IMG/VR virus record: IMGVR_UViG_3300044858_001565
Location: 1-64,000 of that record
From: a virus
Direction: 5' to 3' (one strand)
Length of the DNA stretch: 64,000 bases
The translations under genes were made by a program, and so were the position numbers. Shown one piece after another: positions 24,572-33,449 of this stretch (position 1 is its first letter; each line of letters opens with the position of its first letter). The notes below the pieces were generated by a model. The model made no database searches and was not told the DNA's origin. It saw only the letters and a list, made by a program, of their open reading frames with translations.

Positions 24572-26260
24572 TCAGGGTGCCGATGTTTCATCCGACCAAA
24601 TCGTTCCATTGAATGCGACAACTAGGTTTTGATTGCCTCCATAAGCACTACCAAGAGTCATACTGTAAATAACATAACCATGAGCCACGCCTGATACATC
24701 ATCAGCCTGAGCCAATGATATTTGATTAAACGAGTCGTTTTCTTGAACAGAATTTCCAAATAGAGTTTCATTACCAGCGTCTATATTCACCACTCCTTTG
24801 ATAGACTGGTTTTTATCATTTAGGGTTAGACCTCGTGGAAGGGCTATGACAAATGTTGAGTATTGCGTTCCTGATGCCATATTAAAGGTTGATCCAGCAA
24901 CCCCCGCTGCAATCGCGGTACCAGAAGTTGGTCCCAAGAACGAATTTGGAAGACTTCTTACAGCGGCAGAGGTGGTTGGAACGCTTGCTGTTGGTCCATA
25001 GAAAATTCTCTTTCGGAACGACACATATGTGTTTGTTCCGTCTGCAAGCATCTGTATACCGTTTCCAGTGTTTGCAGTCAGACCTTCTTTTGCGAAGAAT
25101 CGGAACATCATTGAGGTAAGACCAGCAGCAGGATTTACGGGATTGTTCACCGTAAATGTTGTTCCTGTTGATCCCACATTTGGAGTAACCAAAACAAAGT
25201 TTACTCCGTTTTCAGTATGAGTAGTGCTGTACCAGTTTGTGCCGTTGTTTGGCGAGTACTGCATTCCCACTTCTGCAATATTGTGGTATGTAGTACTCAT
25301 GTTGGGTCCAACAGCAATGGTCACATTTACACTTGTGCCTGTGTTTCCGCGTTCTCTCCGTCTTCCAATTTCTCCTATATGGACACCCGTGAGGGTGGTT
25401 GTCCCCGTAACTCCAGTTGCACTTACTGTTGCGGTGGGATTAGCGAATGTCTGTGGCTGTATTGTGGTGTAGGTAAGTGTAAATCCAGTTGGCTGACCAG
25501 AATTGTCCTTGACTGTATATCTGTAGTGGTATGGAGTGGTTATCCACTGCGTGATGTTTGCCGTATGGGTTGCACTTGCGGTGTATCCTCCTCCATTTAC
25601 GCTCGGAAACTCTGCAAATGGAGCGGATGTATCGTGGAATGGAGATCCGCTGATGGAAGTTGTTGACCACCCACCAGGATTGGCAATAGCGGCGGCAAGA
25701 CTGGCGGCTTGTTGCCATTCAAGTGTTGATCCATTAGCAGTATATCCTGGAGTGAGCAAGTTATAACTAAAAGTCAATCCGAGAGAGACATTTCCCTGAA
25801 CTCCATACAAAATTGTGTTTGCCTGTGTATGCGAAGTGAGATGTATTCTCATGGTAATATACTCTACCAACGCGTCCAAAATTACTTCAATTGGACTCTT
25901 TCCCGCTGATAGTATTGTTTCTCCTGTCCTAAATCTTCCAAAACTTTTATTATCACTCAGGTTTAGTGTCACATTGGATGTGAAAAGAGTGGCACCAGCA
26001 ATGGCAGCAGCAAGATCGTATATGCCTTTGACGGTGCTGAGAGTTGCAGCGGCAGTAATGCCTGTGGGACCGCCCTGAATGTTCAGCAGATTTCCGTTTG
26101 TGATGCCTGCTCCGACCCATACAGAGCCGCCATCTGCATTTCCAATGTACACTCTGTTTGCAAAAGTGCCACCAGTCTGACCCATGAAAGCAAATTCACC
26201 AAAGGTCAATCCGCTTGGGACTGTAGTGGTTGTGGTGCGCTTGATCCTAATAATTGCCAT
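24572..26260 (-). CDS. Tail-fibre protein with Mtd-like N-terminus (family G, copy 2)
   Basis: A 562-residue protein. Its N-terminus (IIRIKRTTTTTVPSGLTFGEFAF...RVYIGNADGG) is the fibre-attachment type. Then comes a region with SDNKSFGRFRTGET, GKSPIEVILDALVEY and beta-rich Ig-like sequence with LGLTFSYN. It is paralogous to 13352-14704 but longer. GGAGGAG precedes the ATG, inside the end of the upstream gene. It opens fibre block II. Confidence 0.75.
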   Translation of the reverse strand: MAIIRIKRTTTTTVPSGLTFGEFAFMGQTGGTFANRVYIGNADGGSVWVGAGITNGNLLNIQGGPTGITAAATLSTVKGIYDLAAAIAGATLFTSNVTLNLSDNKSFGRFRTGETILSAGKSPIEVILDALVEYITMRIHLTSHTQANTILYGVQGNVSLGLTFSYNLLTPGYTANGSTLEWQQAASLAAAIANPGGWSTTSISGSPFHDTSAPFAEFPSVNGGGYTASATHTANITQWITTPYHYRYTVKDNSGQPTGFTLTYTTIQPQTFANPTATVSATGVTGTTTLTGVHIGEIGRRRERGNTGTSVNVTIAVGPNMSTTYHNIAEVGMQYSPNNGTNWYSTTHTENGVNFVLVTPNVGSTGTTFTVNNPVNPAAGLTSMMFRFFAKEGLTANTGNGIQMLADGTNTYVSFRKRIFYGPTASVPTTSAAVRSLPNSFLGPTSGTAIAAGVAGSTFNMASGTQYSTFVIALPRGLTLNDKNQSIKGVVNIDAGNETLFGNSVQENDSFNQISLAQADDVSGVAHGYVIYSMTLGSAYGGNQNLVVAFNGTIWSDETSAP

Positions 26261-26262
26261 TT

Positions 26263-26712
26263 TTAGAACTCTCCTCCGTCAAGGGATACATCCGTTATTG
26301 GTTCCACAGTACCGTCTAGTGTGAATCCACTGAAGCCTGTCTTGGAAACAATCACACCATCCACGAGCAGTTTTCCTGTGATATTTATATCACCAACCAC
26401 TCCCAGAGTGCTTGAGAGAGTCACCCCCGAAGGGCTTCCGCTAAAGGTGTTTCCATTAACATTGAAATATTGAGCAGTGAGGGTGTCTGTTACAGTCACA
26501 TTGTCGGGCAACCCTATGGTGTAGGTGTTGCCGCTGGCTGTGATCTCTATTTCATTTTCCGTTCCAACCAGTGCAGCACCACCCGATGCACCGCTTGCAC
26601 CTATTACAGTAAAGGTGTACGACTCCCACCCCTCGCCGTTCCACCGCCAGGTCTTGCCGTAGGCAGTGTAGAGTTGATTGGAAACCGGTGAGTTGGGAAA
26701 GTTCAGGGGCAT
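26263..26712 (-). CDS. Small fibre/baseplate-type structural protein
   Basis: A 149-residue protein. The N-terminus LNFPNSP...YTAYGKTWRWNGEGWE is a short module with the WxWNG pattern seen in many phage fibre proteins. A Gly/Ala-rich segment and a beta-rich half follow, and it ends SLDGGEF, close to the DGG-aromatic ends of family A. It overlaps the upstream gene by one base (TAATG). Confidence 0.7.
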   Translation of the reverse strand: MPLNFPNSPVSNQLYTAYGKTWRWNGEGWESYTFTVIGASGASGGAALVGTENEIEITASGNTYTIGLPDNVTVTDTLTAQYFNVNGNTFSGSPSGVTLSSTLGVVGDINITGKLLVDGVIVSKTGFSGFTLDGTVEPITDVSLDGGEF

Positions 26713-27953
26713 TACAGTAGTTCAAACCATCCCAATTCACCCAAGAACGATGTTCCGTCCGTATACGGGGACACCACAAGGGTCACGGTATCGGATGTGC
26801 CGCCAATGGTGTGTCCCAACTGGTACGAAAACTCACGCGCACCATCCGATCCGCCCAACTCCATTATCGCATTAGAATCAAAATATCCTGACCGTATAGA
26901 AGTTCCGCCGGACACGGATATGGCTCCCCCTGACGGATACGCATACTCCACCGCGCTGTTCGCGCTGTGTGCAGTCCACCCTGCGTTGGTGAGGGTGGCA
27001 TTGGAGAACAGTTCCCACCGAACCACACGGGGCTGATTTGCATTGAGAGGAATAATTGCAGCAGAAATGTTTGCAGGAATCACGATGGAGTCCAATCGGT
27101 CACTCCTCAGCCGTATGGACGCAACATGGTAATACTGCCCTGCGGTGGCAAGATTGACTGGAGCAAGAGTGGTTCCCACATGGAACAGGGGAGATATGGG
27201 TTCAAATCCACCCTCTGATATCACGGACGAGCATATGGTCTTCAGAGTGCTGCCACTGCCAGCGGTGTTGCCGTTGAATATCTCTGCCCGTATGGGAAGA
27301 CACGCGGTAGTCATGTACGGGGTGCTGTACAGGTTGTCATTGTGGAAGGTGTGTGCAATCACTGGCTTGCCGTCGTGGAAGAATCCGCAACGAACATCAC
27401 CCACACCAAGCCACTCCACATCCATCCAGAAAATGTTGCCCTTTGTTGGGTCAAGGGTTATTCCTGAAGCCCCGCTGCCGTCTAGTTTGTCTCCGTTCCA
27501 CTGACCCTGATACACGCGCCGCTCTGCGGAAGAACCAGTGACGCTTGAGCGCAGCACGAACGCAAGACTTACTCCCATCAGCCCTGCCTGCTCAAAATAT
27601 ATTCCGTTGTCTTGGTTGTAGAAGCCCACGCGCTGTGTAAGATTGGCTTTTCCAGGATTCATAACAAAGGTGTTCAGCACCAACAGGGACTTGCCTGGCT
27701 GATACGCAAAAATTCGTTTGGTCTGACGAATCACGGACGCTCCTGCCGTGGTGCCGATCACCATGTCTACGGAACTCTGATTTGACAGATAGGATGTGGT
27801 TCCGCCGTTCACCACAGCAGTATCAAACTTTCCGTTGTCCTTGTATCGGTGCTGCGAATCAAACAGGGTGAACGGCGTGGCTACCTTCAGGCGGTTGAAT
27901 GCGTCAATCGCACCGTCTTCAAAGCCAACCTTGTTGTTGAACAAGTAACTCAT
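26712..27953 (-). CDS. Conserved T4-like phage structural protein
   Basis: A 413-residue protein. The ATG at 27953 overlaps the upstream stop as ATGA and follows GGTGGAG. The N-terminal half (FNRLKVATPFTLFDSQHRYKD, split as FNRLKV and TPFTLFDSQHRY; then FAYQPGKSLLVLNTFVMNPG) matches a structural protein widely found in marine T4-like phages. The second half is beta-rich. Its position between a collagen-like protein and the fibre blocks suggests a tail or baseplate component. Precise function unknown. Confidence 0.75.
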   Translation of the reverse strand: MSYLFNNKVGFEDGAIDAFNRLKVATPFTLFDSQHRYKDNGKFDTAVVNGGTTSYLSNQSSVDMVIGTTAGASVIRQTKRIFAYQPGKSLLVLNTFVMNPGKANLTQRVGFYNQDNGIYFEQAGLMGVSLAFVLRSSVTGSSAERRVYQGQWNGDKLDGSGASGITLDPTKGNIFWMDVEWLGVGDVRCGFFHDGKPVIAHTFHNDNLYSTPYMTTACLPIRAEIFNGNTAGSGSTLKTICSSVISEGGFEPISPLFHVGTTLAPVNLATAGQYYHVASIRLRSDRLDSIVIPANISAAIIPLNANQPRVVRWELFSNATLTNAGWTAHSANSAVEYAYPSGGAISVSGGTSIRSGYFDSNAIMELGGSDGAREFSYQLGHTIGGTSDTVTLVVSPYTDGTSFLGELGWFELL

Positions 27954-29725
27954 ACGATTCTCCACCCGTTTCTGTATATGAAGTGTAGAGCAGCACTATT
28001 TATGTTGATTACCGCAGACGATTTGTTGTCTATGAGTTCACCATCCGCTCCCACGATGGTTATTCTCTTGTTCCAGTTTCCGCTATGTCCTGCTTCATCC
28101 TTCACGATGATTTCGCGTCCTGTTTCTGGCTCGGAAGGCATCACCACCGTGGTTGGACCGTTGTAACTGATTCCAATATAGTAGTCCAACTGCGTGGCAG
28201 AATAAGTCTCGCCCGTGTACCCAACCACCGTATTGATGGTTGGGCTGATGATGCTCGGAACACTGGGCTGAACCCACTGCTGCGAGTTTCCGTCATCAAT
28301 GTAAATATACTCTTGACCATTTTCCGAGTCCATCCACCGCGAACCAACGGTGACTCCTGCCACCGGAGGAGTTGTCTGATAGAAGAAGTTTGTTCCTCCA
28401 TCTGCTGTTGCAGTGGATGATATGGTCACCGCACCAGTGGAACCGGATATGGTTATGTTTGATCCTGCGATGAGTTGGCTTACACCAGTGACATCACCAG
28501 TTGAACCGTTGAATGTTTTTACATAGTCTCCGCTTATTCCACCAGATGCAGCACCGTTTATATTAACGGTGACCTTTCCTCCCACCTTGGTGTGAGTTAC
28601 AGTAACTCCTGTGCCAGTAAAGTCAAGAACACGAACATCAGGAGTTACTTTTGTTCCGTTCACATATACAGCCACCTTGCCACCACCGCCAGTGGATGCA
28701 AGCCATCCCATGTCTGCTGCGGAAACAGACTTTCCACCAATTATTCGTTTGAGGATTTTTTCTAGTCTCTGCTCGTCAATCTTGATTGACTTCTCGTCTT
28801 TGTCGTAGACAAGAGGAAACTCTGCACTTATTACGCCAGATTCTCCTGTGTCGCCACGATCACCCCTTTCGCCTTTTGATCCCTTCGGACCACGCTTGCC
28901 AGCAGCACCCGGCTTGCCGTCACTACCGCGCTCACCTCTTTCACCACGCGGACCAACAGGACCAATAGGACCAGCAGGACCGACTGCGCCAGCAACACCA
29001 TTCTGTCCTTTGTCTCCCTTGTCGCCCTTTTCGCCGCGCTGTCCCCGTTCTCCCCGTTCTCCCTTTTCACCACGATCACCCTTCTGTCCCTTTTCACCCC
29101 GCTCACCCCTTTCACCTCGCGGACCAATTTCTCCACGATCACCCTTATCGCCCTTTTCTCCTGTTGATCCGCGCTCTCCCTGCGGACCAGTGGCTCCAAT
29201 AGCACCAGCAGGACCAGTGGCACCCATCGGTCCCGCATCGCCTTTCGGTCCACGATCACCCTGCACTCCTTGGAAGCCACGGGTTCCGCGTTCCCCCCGC
29301 TCTCCCCGTTCACCCTTGACCACAGGGGACGGCAGTGCCTGAACCTGCTCGTTTAATCGCTCAACTTGCTTCTGTAGAACGGATTCTTCGGGTGGGGCAG
29401 TCTCTTCCGCCTCCTCCAACACCATCTCAAATGGAGTTTCCACATATTCAAATATGGAATCAATCTGTTTGTCGCCTGCCTCTATCTTCAGAGGCAGACC
29501 ACGGGGATCGGTGAAGAAGGCTTCACCCACTCCACCCAATTTCAATATATTAGGATCATGGCAGTCTGCTTCATCCAAAAGCATGAATTGATCGCCCACA
29601 GAGTACGCGGAACCACGGATTTCGCGCACTAAACGAAACAGCGAACCCGACACGAACTGACCAGTTGAAATGGCGGCAGTTCGGCGTGGCTCTGTGGGCT
29701 TGGATGACTTGCGAGGTCTATTCAT
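27950..29725 (-). CDS. Collagen-like virion protein
   Basis: A 591-residue protein. Residues 1-137 form an unknown N-terminal domain with an acidic, coiled-coil-like end. Residues 138-297 are about 53 uninterrupted Gly-X-Y triplets rich in GER, GDR and GEK, typical of phage collagen-like triple helices. The C-terminal part has fibre-type beta sequence (FNGSTGDVTGVSQLIAGSN) and a terminal domain (GREIIVKDEAGHSGNWNKRI) common at the end of phage structural proteins. The start has no Shine-Dalgarno; CTAAATA lies six bases upstream. First gene of the fibre locus after thyX. Confidence 0.82.
   Translation of the reverse strand: MNRPRKSSKPTEPRRTAAISTGQFVSGSLFRLVREIRGSAYSVGDQFMLLDEADCHDPNILKLGGVGEAFFTDPRGLPLKIEAGDKQIDSIFEYVETPFEMVLEEAEETAPPEESVLQKQVERLNEQVQALPSPVVKGERGERGERGTRGFQGVQGDRGPKGDAGPMGATGPAGAIGATGPQGERGSTGEKGDKGDRGEIGPRGERGERGEKGQKGDRGEKGERGERGQRGEKGDKGDKGQNGVAGAVGPAGPIGPVGPRGERGERGSDGKPGAAGKRGPKGSKGERGDRGDTGESGVISAEFPLVYDKDEKSIKIDEQRLEKILKRIIGGKSVSAADMGWLASTGGGGKVAVYVNGTKVTPDVRVLDFTGTGVTVTHTKVGGKVTVNINGAASGGISGDYVKTFNGSTGDVTGVSQLIAGSNITISGSTGAVTISSTATADGGTNFFYQTTPPVAGVTVGSRWMDSENGQEYIYIDDGNSQQWVQPSVPSIISPTINTVVGYTGETYSATQLDYYIGISYNGPTTVVMPSEPETGREIIVKDEAGHSGNWNKRITIVGADGELIDNKSSAVININSAALHFIYRNGWRIV
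28835..29314 (-). repeat. Collagen Gly-X-Y repeat region
   Basis: About 53 consecutive nine-base units coding Gly-X-Y, with Glu-Arg, Asp-Arg and Glu-Lys the commonest pairs. Charged triplets of this type stabilise bacterial and phage collagens, which lack hydroxyproline. Confidence 0.9.
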
Positions 29726-29731
29726 CGCAAG

Positions 29732-29738
29732 TATTTAG
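29732..29738 (-). promoter_or_regulatory. CTAAATA box at the thyX / fibre locus boundary
   Basis: Minus-strand CTAAATA in the 18-base gap between thyX and the collagen-like gene, six bases before its ATG. A T4-late-type start site would fall on or beside the initiation codon. Confidence 0.4.
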
Positions 29739-29743
29739 GCGCG

Positions 29744-30460
29744 TCAGACAGGCTCTTTGCCCGTCAAAGCCGCCCAAGAATGGGGGAAAAGAGGCTGAAT
29801 TATTGTGTGTATTCCCTCTGCATACTGGCGGCACTCCCATTGGGCGTGTGGATCGCTCCGCTGCGAGAACACCCGTGCATACGCTGAAAGCGAACCCGTC
29901 CACCACCACTCCGTATATGTTCCCTGCGGCAGGACAGCCCGTGCCTGCTCTGGAGCCACGCCCCGCTTCAGGAGTTCGTCGTATGTGAGCAATGCCTCTT
30001 TCACAGTCATTTCATAGTGACGGTTCACCGTGTTGTAGTCTTCGTCTATGGGCATGAAGTCTTCCGACCCCTGCTTTGCACCATTGATGGGCTTGCCTCT
30101 CCACCGTGGCATATACACAGTTGGGGGATCGCTCACATAACGGCGGCTCACCTCGTTCTCCGTGAATCCCACCTTGTGCTTGAACAGTTGAGTCCGCACA
30201 AAGATGGGAGCCTTGATCCGCAGGGTGATCTGTGGATGTGCGAACGGAGTCCAGTGCTTATGTGTAGCGAGATACTTGATGAGTTTGCGATCCCGATCAG
30301 ACAGTTTCTGCTTTCGGTAGCCTGTCCAATTAGGTTCACTGTCCCAATCGCTCTCCTTGTTGAATGAAACTCGGGCAGCGTTCACCACCGTAAGATCGTT
30401 GCCTAGATGGTCAACATACTCAACGAATCCACTATCAAGCACTAGAACATTTTTTGTCAT
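29744..30460 (-). CDS. thyX: Flavin-dependent thymidylate synthase ThyX
   Basis: A 238-residue enzyme that methylates dUMP to dTMP using FAD, NADPH and methylenetetrahydrofolate. The ThyX signature (family RHRxxSxNExSxRY) appears as KHKVGFTENEVSRRY at 94-108, with Lys for the two arginines. The C-terminal substrate-binding part (RAVLPQGTYTEWWWTGS, then QWECRQYA) is well kept. It works with the reductase and dUTPase to supply dTTP. It overlaps the previous gene by four bases (ATGA) and is the last gene of the replication operon before the fibre locus. Confidence 0.93.
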   Translation of the reverse strand: MTKNVLVLDSGFVEYVDHLGNDLTVVNAARVSFNKESDWDSEPNWTGYRKQKLSDRDRKLIKYLATHKHWTPFAHPQITLRIKAPIFVRTQLFKHKVGFTENEVSRRYVSDPPTVYMPRWRGKPINGAKQGSEDFMPIDEDYNTVNRHYEMTVKEALLTYDELLKRGVAPEQARAVLPQGTYTEWWWTGSLSAYARVFSQRSDPHAQWECRQYAEGIHTIIQPLFPHSWAALTGKEPV

Positions 30461-30687
30461 GGCTGATTTTCCTTCTCTAGTTCACTGATCCTTGCACGCA
30501 GAGTCTTTATCTCCTCCGCAGAGGCTATAAGCGTTTCCTGTATTTCCTTCCAAAAAGAAAACATCTGAGACATGGACGCAGCCTGAGTGCGTTCAACGAT
30601 GTCCATGTTTGTGATTCTGTTGTGAAGCAACCTTCCGTTTTCGGTGTTGCAAAATTCATTTATTGGGTTCAATTCATAATGACTCAT
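30457..30687 (-). CDS. Small protein with C-terminal coiled coil
   Basis: A 76-residue protein of unknown family. The ATG at 30687 overlaps the primase stop (ATGA) and has GGAG upstream; longer in-frame starts lie inside the primase gene and are unlikely. The N-terminus is polar (NPINEFCNTENG), and residues of about 45-76 form a probable helix (IKTLRARISELEKENQ). Coupled between primase and thyX. Confidence 0.6.
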   Translation of the reverse strand: MSHYELNPINEFCNTENGRLLHNRITNMDIVERTQAASMSQMFSFWKEIQETLIASAEEIKTLRARISELEKENQP

Positions 30688-31673
30688 CGCACTCTCCATT
30701 GTGAAAATCGTGCCAGTGCAGTCAATCCGCTGCACGAACACTCGTCAATGATACGCTGAACTTCCTGCGGGGATCGTCCCGCAAGCACCATGTCGTTGAT
30801 GTCCTTCTCGCCTATGCTGTCGCTCCACACACATACGGAATATCCACCTCGTATGGCTTCTTCGATTTTCTTGGTGATTTCTGAATTGCGTGGCTCATTA
30901 TCATAAACAATAACGCAATCACGGAACAACTTGACAGCAGAAGCCAGTTCACAGCCAGCGAGAGCAACGCTATTATCAAGAAATACAGAATCAAGTGGAC
31001 CCTCAACAACATAAACCCTCTTGGAATAATCCAACCGATCCTCTCCGTAAATGGCTCTGCCGTCCTTGCTGAACTTTACGGTGATGTATCGGATTGAGTT
31101 CTTGGAGCCGCTTATGCTGCGTCCTTGCGCTGCAACGAGTTCTCCTGCCTTGTTCACGAATGGGATGACGATACGCTCGTCATTCGGGATGGTGGTGTAT
31201 GTAGGGTCAATGGCACGAACCCAGTCACCAAACGCATTTGAAAAATAGAACCTGTCCAATTCTTTAATTCCTCTGCCTTCCAAATACAGCCGTGCTGCGT
31301 GATCTGGTGGCAGAGTGTCGCACCGAGGAAGTTTGATATTTGCATTTGGCAGGAGTTTGGGTTCTTCGGGCTTTACATAATTGCTCTTCCCGTTCTCACC
31401 GTTTCTCCACCGCTCAAGTGCATACTCTTGAGCCATTGCAGGAGCAACAATCTCAAGAAATCTGTAGACCGAGTGCCCTGCTCCGCAGTTGTGGCACTTG
31501 AAAAAGTAGTCGTTCTTCTTTGGAAAGAAAAACCCACGCGCCTTGCTCTTGTTCTTCCGCGAGTCTCCGCAGATAGGGCAACGGCAGTTTGCAAGGTTCG
31601 GACCCTTCCACTTGAATCGCTCAAGTTGAGCCGACACCATGTTGATGTATTTCTTGTCAATATACGCAGACAT
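30684..31673 (-). CDS. 61: DnaG-type DNA primase (T4 gp61-like)
   Basis: A 329-residue primase that makes RNA primers for lagging-strand synthesis together with the helicase encoded next to it. The N-terminal zinc-binding domain shows CPIC (32-35) and CHNC (60-63). A TOPRIM domain follows: YVVEGPLDSVF with Glu224 and Asp228, then VIVYDNEPRN. T4 gp61 has about 340 residues, so the length is normal. The start overlaps the helicase stop as TAATG. Confidence 0.9.
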   Translation of the reverse strand: MSAYIDKKYINMVSAQLERFKWKGPNLANCRCPICGDSRKNKSKARGFFFPKKNDYFFKCHNCGAGHSVYRFLEIVAPAMAQEYALERWRNGENGKSNYVKPEEPKLLPNANIKLPRCDTLPPDHAARLYLEGRGIKELDRFYFSNAFGDWVRAIDPTYTTIPNDERIVIPFVNKAGELVAAQGRSISGSKNSIRYITVKFSKDGRAIYGEDRLDYSKRVYVVEGPLDSVFLDNSVALAGCELASAVKLFRDCVIVYDNEPRNSEITKKIEEAIRGGYSVCVWSDSIGEKDINDMVLAGRSPQEVQRIIDECSCSGLTALARFSQWRVR

Positions 31674-33088
31674 TATATCGTCCAGTCGCTTGTGTCTCGC
31701 TTGTCGCCAAACTTTGCCTTGAAGTCCTTTGCACCGAACCCTGCTCCGTATCCGTCGTTCTCACCCTTCTCAATGTTGGAGTCCATGAGGTCTTCGGATA
31801 GTTCGCTGTCAATATCATAGAACTTCATCTTGGCGTAGTTCAAGCCCACGATGAATTTCTTGTTTGCAGTCTTGCCGTTGTAGCGATTCTTCAACTGCTT
31901 CACCATGATCTGCCCTGCCTTTTCCAACTCGTCCGTTGTGATGAGGGCAATCATCAGGTCAGCGGTGTGGGGCAAGCCAAACGATTCTGAAGTATCCGTG
32001 AGGTCAACATCGGTGGACGAGAAGCCTGCTCGGTTTACCTGTGTGGCACTCACGATGGGCACATCCCGTTCCATTGCCAACCCACGCAACTCCTCTGCAA
32101 TAGCCTTGATGTATCCGTATGAATTGATGTTGTTGCCGTGCTTGAACCGTGCAGACGAGCAGATATTGATATAGTCCACGAAAATAATGTCAGGCGTGAA
32201 CTGCTTCTTTAGCCGCAACTCGTCCAACAGGACACGGAAGTGGTTCACATTCGCAAACGAAGTGGGATACTCCTTTACGATGAGTTTTCCGCTTACTCCC
32301 CGTGTGCTACCAAGCAGCCGCTTCTCATACATTTCAAGCGGCAGGTCTTGCAGTTCATCCATCGTGATGTCCATGATGTTTGCATCAATTCGCTCTGCAA
32401 TCCGTTCCTCTGCCATTTCAAGAGTGATATACAGCACATTCTTGTTCTGCATGAGGCAAGCAGCCGCGTGATGGCACATGAACAGGGACTTGCCCACACC
32501 TGTGCCTGCCATGATGATGTTCAGAGTCTTGGGCGAGATTCCGCCCTTTGTGATGACATTGAACATCTCAAGATCAAACGGAATCTTCTTCTCCACCCTG
32601 TGGTAGAACTCATGCCGCTTCTCGTAGTCCTCAAGGAAATCGTGTCCCACATTGGTGTCAAACGAAACCGCAAGTGCCTTGGACAGGATTTCAGGCAGGG
32701 CATGGGGCGTGAGGTTCTTGTCCTTGCCGTCAATAATCTGAATGGACTGCAAGATGGCATTGTAGATCGCTTTGTCCTTGCAGAACTTTTCCGTGGTGTC
32801 TGTGAGCCACGCGGTGTCCTGCTGCGGACTCTTGCCCATGTCCACTACAAGAGTCTTGCACTTGGAGAACTCGTCCTCCGTCAGCCCCTTGTTGTCTTCA
32901 AGTGCAATAAGCAGGGCATCCTTTGTGGGAATGCCCTTGTACTGATTGACGAAATCCCTGATGGATCGGAACACTGCACGATCCACTCGGTCAAGGAAAT
33001 ACTCCTCCTGCAAGAACGGAATGGTCCGCTTGCAGTATTCGCTGTCGTTAAGCAGCCCCGCCAGTATTGTCTTTTCGGTTTGGCTCAT
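31673..33088 (-). CDS. 41: DnaB-type replicative helicase (T4 gp41-like)
   Basis: A 471-residue hexameric helicase that unwinds DNA at the fork. An N-terminal helical domain is followed by a RecA-type core: Walker A AGTGVGKS (194-201), Walker B IIFVDYIN (about 301-308) and SATQVNRAG. T4 gp41 has 475 residues. It forms the primosome with the gp61-like primase encoded immediately downstream. The start overlaps the preceding small gene by 41 bases. Confidence 0.93.
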   Translation of the reverse strand: MSQTEKTILAGLLNDSEYCKRTIPFLQEEYFLDRVDRAVFRSIRDFVNQYKGIPTKDALLIALEDNKGLTEDEFSKCKTLVVDMGKSPQQDTAWLTDTTEKFCKDKAIYNAILQSIQIIDGKDKNLTPHALPEILSKALAVSFDTNVGHDFLEDYEKRHEFYHRVEKKIPFDLEMFNVITKGGISPKTLNIIMAGTGVGKSLFMCHHAAACLMQNKNVLYITLEMAEERIAERIDANIMDITMDELQDLPLEMYEKRLLGSTRGVSGKLIVKEYPTSFANVNHFRVLLDELRLKKQFTPDIIFVDYINICSSARFKHGNNINSYGYIKAIAEELRGLAMERDVPIVSATQVNRAGFSSTDVDLTDTSESFGLPHTADLMIALITTDELEKAGQIMVKQLKNRYNGKTANKKFIVGLNYAKMKFYDIDSELSEDLMDSNIEKGENDGYGAGFGAKDFKAKFGDKRDTSDWTI

Positions 33089-33449
33089 TTAGTCCAAGTT
33101 CCTCATCAAGTTCAGCCAGACGATCCATTGCTTCCTGACGCTCTTTGTATTCGGGGGTTTCCCGCAACTGAAGAAAATACTCCAATGCACCATCTGCTGT
33201 AGGGGCATTATACATTGCTTCCGAGCGATCATCAATCTCTTTCTGCAACTTCTTGCCGTCTTCTGATGCCTTCCACGCTTCAATCGCAGGATGGTCGCAG
33301 GAACATACAAGAGCCTCATGGGAGTTTGGTCCTACGAGCATACCGTCCCACTCAAGGCACCAATGCCACCCTGCTTCAAACTCTTCAGGAGTCAACTTCT
33401 CTTCCCAATTGTCCATGAGGAAGATGTATCTCTCTCTACTCATCTCCAT
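33048..33449 (-). CDS. Hypothetical acidic protein between uvsX and the helicase gene
   Basis: A 133-residue protein. The ATG at 33449 follows GGAGGAG by nine bases; a second ATG at 33443 is possible. It overlaps uvsX by 14 bases and the helicase gene by 41. It is Glu/Trp-rich near the N-terminus (WEEKLTPEEFEAGWHWCLEW), has a CSCDH motif and a charged helical C-terminal half. I do not recognise the family. Position suggests a replication or recombination accessory role. Confidence 0.65.
   Translation of the reverse strand: MEMSRERYIFLMDNWEEKLTPEEFEAGWHWCLEWDGMLVGPNSHEALVCSCDHPAIEAWKASEDGKKLQKEIDDRSEAMYNAPTADGALEYFLQLRETPEYKERQEAMDRLAELDEELGLNEPNRKDNTGGAA

Noticed and set aside
5685-26260. 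Diversity-generating retroelement acting on the adhesins
   Set aside because: No reverse transcriptase gene and no template/variable repeat pair with A-biased mismatches is visible in the window. One could lie outside, but nothing here requires it.
28848-29342. Long proline-rich open frame on the plus strand
   Set aside because: It is the antisense of the collagen-like region; Gly-X-Y codons read backwards give Pro-rich sequence without stops. The same holds for open frames near 46073-47050.
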